Shown piece after piece: positions 7,044 through 12,521 of a stretch of 12,521 nt of DNA (within the stretch, counting starts at the first letter, position 1; every line of letters begins with the position of its first letter). Source of the stretch: Dentipellis sp. KUC8613 (Eukaryota; Basidiomycota; Agaricomycetes; Russulales; Hericiaceae); assembly GCA_002286715.1 (NCBI GenBank), contig NSJX01000039.1, forward strand, positions 6,029 through 18,549. The letters are read 5' to 3'. The translations under genes and the position numbers were made by a program. The notes beneath the pieces were generated by a model. That model was not told the origin of the DNA and made no database searches. It saw only the letters and a program-made list of their open reading frames with translations.

Positions 7044-7491
7044 ATGGCAACTAGAGAGGTTGGTGAGCGTGGCCGCGAGTGGACGCTGACGATCATCATC
7101 GCGAGGTCCACGTTACTGCATGCACATGCTCATTATGCCGCTGCCGTCGACGACATCCGCCCACAGCCTTGCCGGCGGCCAGAAAGTCTACTGACTGCTG
7201 AGGCACGGCAGGTTGTACGGCACGACATCACGCGAGTGAGCGGTATATGCTGTTTGCAGCGACACGACCATGAGCAAGATACACGCACCGCGGCATACGC
7301 CGGGACAGCGCGACGAAAGGGCGAAGTCCAGAAACACGCTGTCATCCTGTCCATAGCCAATGCGTGAGACGACGTCCATAGAGCGCGGTAGGTGTTGCTG
7401 ACTGGCGCACAGCAAATGGCGCACATCCCCGCCCTCCATTCGCACTGGCGGCTGCGGTTTGGCGATGCTGTGGGCGGCAGCGGCACATTGA
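7044..7491 (+). CDS. Hypothetical protein, weak two-exon model
   Basis: Exons 7044-7363 and 7413-7491, joined by a 49-bp GTGAGA..CACAG intron, would give 132 residues, rich in Arg, His and Ala, with no recognised domain, membrane segment or repeat. The ATG follows what looks like a 3' splice site, so 7044 may be an internal exon start. Without the splice the frame stops at 7365. Amino-acid composition is not convincing, and the frame could be chance. Confidence 0.22.
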
Positions 7492-7917
7492 CTGAAAAGC
7501 CCTCTACGAGTCCTGCGGAGACTATGTCAGTCTTTATGAGATACAGAGCTGAAGATTTGGAGATTTGGAGTGAGCTGGCATCGAGGAAGCACGTGAGCTG
7601 GCATCGAGGAAGCACGTGAGCTGGCATCGAAGAAGCACGTGGACAAACCGGATCAGATCGGGACCAGCCGTACCCGAGTCGTCCTCAGTGATGCCGTGCC
7701 AACAATTCCTCACTGATTACTGCAATAATTCATTCCGGATTCGCGCGCGTGTGCCAACTCTAGATCTGCGAGAAGGCGTACATGTATATCTATATCTATT
7801 CGACAGGACACTCGTACCCATACATAGTACATCATGCTACTGACCACCGATCAAATGCACGCAGGCTACTATGGTCACTATCGCCGCGTTCAGGTGATTT
7901 GCGTATGTCATTCTACA
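7492..7917. other. Intergenic region before the convergent JmjC gene
   Basis: No supported gene. It contains the 23-bp triplet repeat with CACGTG boxes (7572-7641) and a short TATATC run near 7785. It is the 3' flank of the minus-strand gene that stops at 7918-7920. I see no clear polyadenylation signal. Confidence 0.45.
7572..7641. repeat. 23-bp tandem repeat x3 creating CACGTG boxes
   Basis: Copies at 7572-7594, 7595-7617 and 7618-7640 begin GAGCTGGCATCGA and end AAGCACGT; copies 1 and 2 are identical and copy 3 has one change. Each copy end plus the next base makes CACGTG (7590-7595, 7613-7618, 7636-7641), the palindromic E-box core recognised by fungal bHLH factors such as Cbf1 and Pho4. 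The spacing is 23 bp, about two helical turns. Confidence 0.9.
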
Positions 7918-10900
7918 TCAATGACGCGACTTCTTGTTTTTGCGGTTTGAAGAGGAGTTGCTTGTTGTACGAGCCCGTTTCTTGCCATCTGAGACAAAGA
8001 GCTCATCGAGCGGGAGCAGAGGAGCAGGAGGAGCCTTGTCCCCTGCCTGGAACTGAATCCATAGCATTTCCGGCAGCATCCTCACTGTCGGTGGTGCATT
8101 TCGACGGAGGAACTTGAGGTACCAATCATCCAGGTTTTGGAGAGCATTGTCGTGCGGACCCCACATACGGCCCAGATCGCGTCGGATGAGTTCGTACCAA
8201 CGGCGAGAAGGAAGTCGTCCCGCGTTTTTCACAGAGCCATACTTCTCTGTATCCTCTGCCTCTTGATTATCCAGCATTGCCAAATACGATACGAGTGCCT
8301 TGCCGAAATGCACGTTGCAAGCTTTGAAGAACTCAAAGGCGTTCTTCCCGAACTGACTCCTTCCCATACGGCCGTACCCGTGTTGAGCATATTGATGCAT
8401 GAGATGCCGGTAAGCTACCATGTTCTGCATGCTTCTTTGGCTTTGATCCAGATCCTCCTTGGCTTCTACCCCATTCAAGCACGCGAGCGTATGGGAGAAG
8501 ACAACGGCGTTAGACACGGCAATAAAGCATTTGAGGCCCTCATGGTTTTCCAGATAAGGTAGAGGTAGGGAGGTGTCATCTGTAATACCTTGTAAGTAAG
8601 GAGTCGCGGAGGGAAAAAGTGCTGTCACCTTCATCATCCTCCTGCTGATTCATGTTTACAAACCATGCCATCATGAAGTCTGCGAGGATAGGTCGCACGA
8701 GTGGATGGGAGGCGTTGGTAAGATTATCGCCGGCAAGTTGTGTATGCACTTGGCCGTAGAGACTATCGGGCAACAAAGAGGCAGAATAGAAATGACGCCC
8801 ATAGACGATTGTCGGGTCGACACCATACACCCAATGCAATTGGTTAGGGCGCTGATAGCTGAACGAAAGGGAAAACATGTGAGTCCATTTCGTATTGGCA
8901 TTGACGTATGACCTACAAGATCGCATCGGGCCCCAGCAGGATGGCTTCGACGTCATATTGATCCAGGTCGATATCATAAAGTGAGGTCCCCATGAACCTA
9001 TCCACGCAGCTCATGTCTGAATTTTTCGGCGTGAAGATGACCCAAAGTTTTCTTCCTACTAAAGGACGACAGACTGTCGCCAAGCCGTCCGTGTCTATAT
9101 GTACGTCGGATATAGAGTGGCGAGAGGCCATAGTTGCCCAAGAGAAGTCTGTGATTGCGCGTCGATCGAGGCTGTGGCCATACAAGGAATCATCGATATC
9201 CAAGACAGCCTCATGTGAAGCCAACGGCCTAAAACACAATTTTCAGTGACTGACAGGGTCGACGATACGGAAAATAACATCTCACGGTAGATGTGACATC
9301 TCGCACAATTCTTTTGGGCAAGGATTGTCGAGAGAGTTGAGCACCTTTTCGGAATATTCCTTTGAACCCTCCTCCAGACCATCTTCACCGAGACCTGTAA
9401 GCCATACGTCGAATCTTGTCCCGATGCGAAGCTGTGCACTGACGTCGTCGCCATCTCGGTAAGCCATGTCTAAACATAATTGGTGTCAATAGAAGAATAT
9501 GTCAGTATTACATTCAGTCTACCTTGCACTTGCCGCTTCTCGAACGGATTTCCCAAGCGACAGAGAGATGGAAAATCCCATTTCCAAGGGAACGACGGCA
9601 CTGTGACTTCCCGTACGAGAATGTTGTACATCTTGAAAAGCTTTCGAAGTTGCCATGGTTTTAGCGCTAAGAACTCGGGCTCGGATAGAACTTCTATATG
9701 TGACGATGGATCGCAAGTTGGCGACATCACTCTAAGCTGGCCATCGACCATGGTACGTTCAAGAGAAGCCTGCAGCTTCTTTGCAAACTGCAATTGCCAT
9801 TCGTCCTATTGGTGCATCGTACCATTGCCGTGAGTGTGATGATGAACCTATCGTTGTGGGGACTTACACCACCAGCCATTATGATCGGCGTCATCTCCAC
9901 TTCGACGTCAGTGTTTCTGGTGGCGTCGTATGCGGATAGCTTGACCGTGACATCGGAGAGCTGGACAAAGGCAGGTTAGAAACAGGTAACCAGAACGTTT
10001 CATGAGCGCACCCGTGCAGGCTTCTTGTCGAGCTTCTTCAAGCCATCCTGCGAAGCGTAAGAGACCGGATGTGAGAAATGTATAGAAGGGGACTCACACT
10101 ACCAGGCGGAATGCGAACTAACCGGCTGCTGTCAAATCGCAACAGCATCCTGACGAAGCTCGGGTCGCTCCGTCCCGCGAGTCGTTTGATATGTTCCTCT
10201 TCTTTTCTTTCCGCCTTTTGCCGCATCATTTCTACTTCGTCTACCACGTCCCCGTCATCCATCTTGTCATCCCCATCGTTGTTGTTGTTGTTGTTGTCCT
10301 CGGCCTCACCTTCTTCAACATCATCGACCTCACCTTCTTCAACATCATCGACCTCACCCTCTTCGTCGTCCTCGACCTCATCCTCTTCGTCGTCCTCGAC
10401 CTCATCCTCTTCGTCGTCCTCGACCTCATCCTCACCCTCATCTTCGTCCTCCATCTTGCTATCCCCGTCGTCCTTGTCCTTGTCCTTGGCCTCACCCTCT
10501 TCAACGTCCTCGACCTCATCCTCTTCGTCGACCTCATCCTCTTCGTCGGCCTCGCCCTTACCTTCTTCATCCTGCTGCTGGACCATCTCCGCGTCCTCGC
10601 TTGATCCCATAACTTCGCCCTTTTCGTTCATCCTGCTATTGCTCTCGTCGCCATCCTCACCTTTTTCCCCACCTGCGGCCGCATCAGCTTTTCCCGAATC
10701 GCGCGAATCAGGCCCTGCAATGGACGCGTCGCCGTCTTTCTGTCCCTGGGATCCGATGTTTTCCTGTGTATTGTCGAGAACGGGTGTGCCAGGACCTGTC
10801 TTATCTCCCTGGCATCTGGCGTTGTCCAGGCCCTGTGCCTCAGGCCCCGAAATGAGGATGTCACCGTCTTCTGTTCCATGACCATTGGCGGCAATCCCGG

Positions 10901-12491
10901 CTTTCTCGACTCCCAATTTGGCGTCTACGTCCATCCTATACTCAGGAATCTCACCCTCCTCCAATTCGTCCAATACGTTACACTCCTTCATGCCGGTGGG
11001 TGACCTCGTGTCCCGCACGGGAGTTGCGAAAGTCGACTTTGAAGTGCTGTTAGGGAGCTTTTGAGGAGTCGGAGGTTAGAGGTTTCACATCACGCATGTA
11101 ATACCACGTAACGTACTGCACTATAAATGTTATGGAGGCGCCCCAGGACATTTGAGTTGAGGTCAACGAAATGGTCACGAAAGGCATCCATTATACGCGG
11201 ATCGCGGGAGATTTGCTCAAACTTCATGTCCACGCCAACGTCGTCACCCGGGGCAGCTTCCATGTCCATGCTGACGTCGTCGTCCCGGGCAGCTTCCATA
11301 TTCGCATTCGTGGTGTGAACGTGCTCCTTCAAGGATGCCGTGGCTAGTAGCATTCGATAAAATCAATCAAAGGAAGAAAAACACATCAGGTACTTACTCG
11401 TTGATGAATCAGGGTTCTTGAACCACGATCGCACATGAGGCTCAGGCCTTTCCGAGTCGGCGATTGAGGCCCACCACGTCAACAAATCATCGATCCGAGC
11501 CTCAGCATTAGCGCCCCTTGCGATTAAGATAACAGTGAGCCATATCGCGCGCTCAACGCGCTGAATGATGTCCGGACGCCCTACATTCCCGAGGGCCAAG
11601 CAAGTCTAGGAAACCGATGGATATGTAAGGTATTTGGCTGCACTTTGGTAGAAATCCCACCTGATAGTACTTTTCCTGCGAGAGCGTGTTACTATAAAGT
11701 GAAAGTTTGCTGAACAATGAAATAGGAGACAATGCCAGAGCGGAGACCATCGGGTTGATGTGGCGGGAGAATTTCAGCTGGCCGTCTTTATTTTTCATCC
11801 TGAAAAAAACATGAGCGATACACGGTGGCAGCAAACTTATAACAATGACGAACTGGGGGTACTTCTCATCGAATGCTGCAGAACTAAGAAATATGTCTCC
11901 CTGTGATGTATTAGCATGCTGAATTTTAGCGTGGTTGGCTGTAATGACGCACGTTCATGAAGAGGTGGAGAGCGAGCGCCGCACCCTCGAAATTTTGAAC
12001 AACCTTCAGCCAATGGATGTTACTGTTCCCCTGCATTGTCCGGGTTGCCAATCCAATGACAACAGCTTCGGCCGACTTCGCGGTCCACTCCGCCACATCC
12101 CATTGTTTGTTCAACAAGTCAAGGGTCTTACCTCTGGCTGCAGCACTGCTCGCAGATCTCGAGAGATGCAAGTCTGTCAGCAGCTTAGGCCAGTCATCCA
12201 GTGAAGACACGATCTGATATACAGCGCGCAGTCAGAAACAAGATAGGAATGCATGGCCTTACGCTCGTTACCTTTCCTAATCCGGGAGAGCCTCCTGCTG
12301 AATGAGCCTTATTGAACGCTTCTGTATCCGGGAAACGCTCCAGAAAGGGTACGTTCTGTTGCCTCTCAACGGAGAACACCCATCCTAGTGTATCGGCGAT
12401 GTGGTATTGTAGCACGACATGATATGCGATAGAGAGCTGCCGGCTATTCACGCCCTTTGGAACGCGACCCGCAAACATCTCCGTGGACCAT
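7918..12491 (-). CDS. Large JmjC-domain protein with acidic repeat linker (5' end outside window)
   Basis: Thirteen exons on the minus strand: 12491-12272, 12213-11953, 11900-11661, 11605-11398, 11343-11117, 11036-10098, 10047-10012, 9960-9868, 9805-9523, 9469-9286, 9228-8917, 8858-8629, 8579-7918. Twelve introns of 49-80 bp all keep frame, giving at least 1297 residues. The first exon follows a T-rich acceptor and starts mid-codon, so the true start lies beyond the window. Residues 1-385 are mostly helical and unrecognised. Residues 386-690 are highly acidic with tandem EE-rich octamers. Residues ~740-1060 are a JmjC-type cupin: VHIDTDG gives Fe ligands H940 and D942, GRKLW probably supplies the 2-oxoglutarate Lys, and YQRPNQLHWV gives distal H1009, followed by GRHFYSAS as in the many JmjC proteins of Agaricomycetes. 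The C-terminus is Lys/Arg-rich (GKKRART, RKNKKSR), a likely nuclear signal. A hydroxylase or demethylase acting on protein or chromatin is the family expectation. The helical part could instead be a separate upstream gene, but the unbroken splice phase argues against that. Confidence 0.8.
10278..10296. repeat. Trinucleotide (GTT) run encoding poly-Asn
   Basis: A GTT microsatellite on the + strand, read on the minus strand as six consecutive Asn codons inside the acidic linker of the JmjC gene. Confidence 0.85.
10305..10424 (-). repeat. 24-bp coding minisatellite x5 (acidic octapeptide)
   Basis: Five 24-bp units (10305-10328, 10329-10352, 10353-10376, 10377-10400, 10401-10424) lie in the acidic linker of the JmjC gene. 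On the minus strand they encode EE(G/D)EV(D/E)D(V/D) octamers. Related but less regular units extend to about 10560. The opposite strand reads as long Ser-rich frames, which are artefacts. Confidence 0.92.
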
Positions 12492-12521
12492 CTGAAAAAT
12501 TTAACCTTACTATAAAGCTGT

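Noticed and set aside
8137..8562. + strand frame with hydrophobic, membrane-like segments
   Set aside because: It is fully antisense to the last exon of the JmjC gene, and has no splice or domain support.
10078..10881. Long + strand frame encoding a Ser-rich protein (and a second Leu/Val-rich frame at 10191-10604)
   Set aside because: Both are shadows of the minus-strand acidic repeat linker. The minus strand has in-phase splicing and a continuing domain architecture.
1..12521. CRISPR-like or transposon structure
   Set aside because: Repeats are contiguous tandem arrays without spacers. No transposase, reverse transcriptase, paired terminal inverted repeats or target-site duplications were found, though I could not run a search.

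Overview
The window looks like the nuclear genome of a filamentous basidiomycete, most likely an Agaricomycete. The reasons are many short introns (about 49-80 bp) with GT..AG borders and GTRNGY-type donors, CT-rich tracts ahead of probable starts, moderate GC, and protein families that are expanded in mushroom-forming fungi. I see no bacterial-style operons, rRNA, tRNA, CRISPR array or intact transposase.

Layout. 1-986 is repeat-rich: a heptamer array, a 72-bp duplication that may be coding, and a CT-rich tract with a 19-bp triplet repeat. 987-1667 (+) encodes a 226-residue Cys/His-rich protein with three near-identical 8-ligand metal-binding-type units and a Pro-rich tail. 1668-2473 is mostly noncoding and carries three copies of a ~110-bp tandem repeat. 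2474-4325 (+) is a six-exon gene for a 523-residue protein with a PHD-like zinc finger, a CHAT/caspase-like region (candidate His/Cys dyad) and a C-terminal zinc-ribbon-like segment. 4326-5056 holds small repeats and an inverted repeat with CRE-like sites. 5057-5415 and 6107-6763 (+) are tentative small genes whose first exon would be only the ATG; the second carries repeated MDVD-type motifs. 7044-7491 (+) is a weak two-exon model, followed by three 23-bp repeats that each create a CACGTG box. 7918-12491 (-) is one long gene, 13 exons visible and open at its 5' end, encoding at least 1297 residues: a helical N-terminal region, a very acidic repeat-rich linker and a C-terminal JmjC-type dioxygenase domain with an intact HxD...H triad.

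The two best genes are nuclear-type proteins: a histone-tail-reader-like finger joined to a protease-fold-like domain, and a JmjC enzyme with a basic C-terminus. With the Cys/His-cluster protein this suggests an accessory chromatin or defence-type locus. That link is inference from proximity, because the genes are separately spaced and partly on opposite strands. The most novel-looking item is the PHD / CHAT-like / zinc-ribbon protein.
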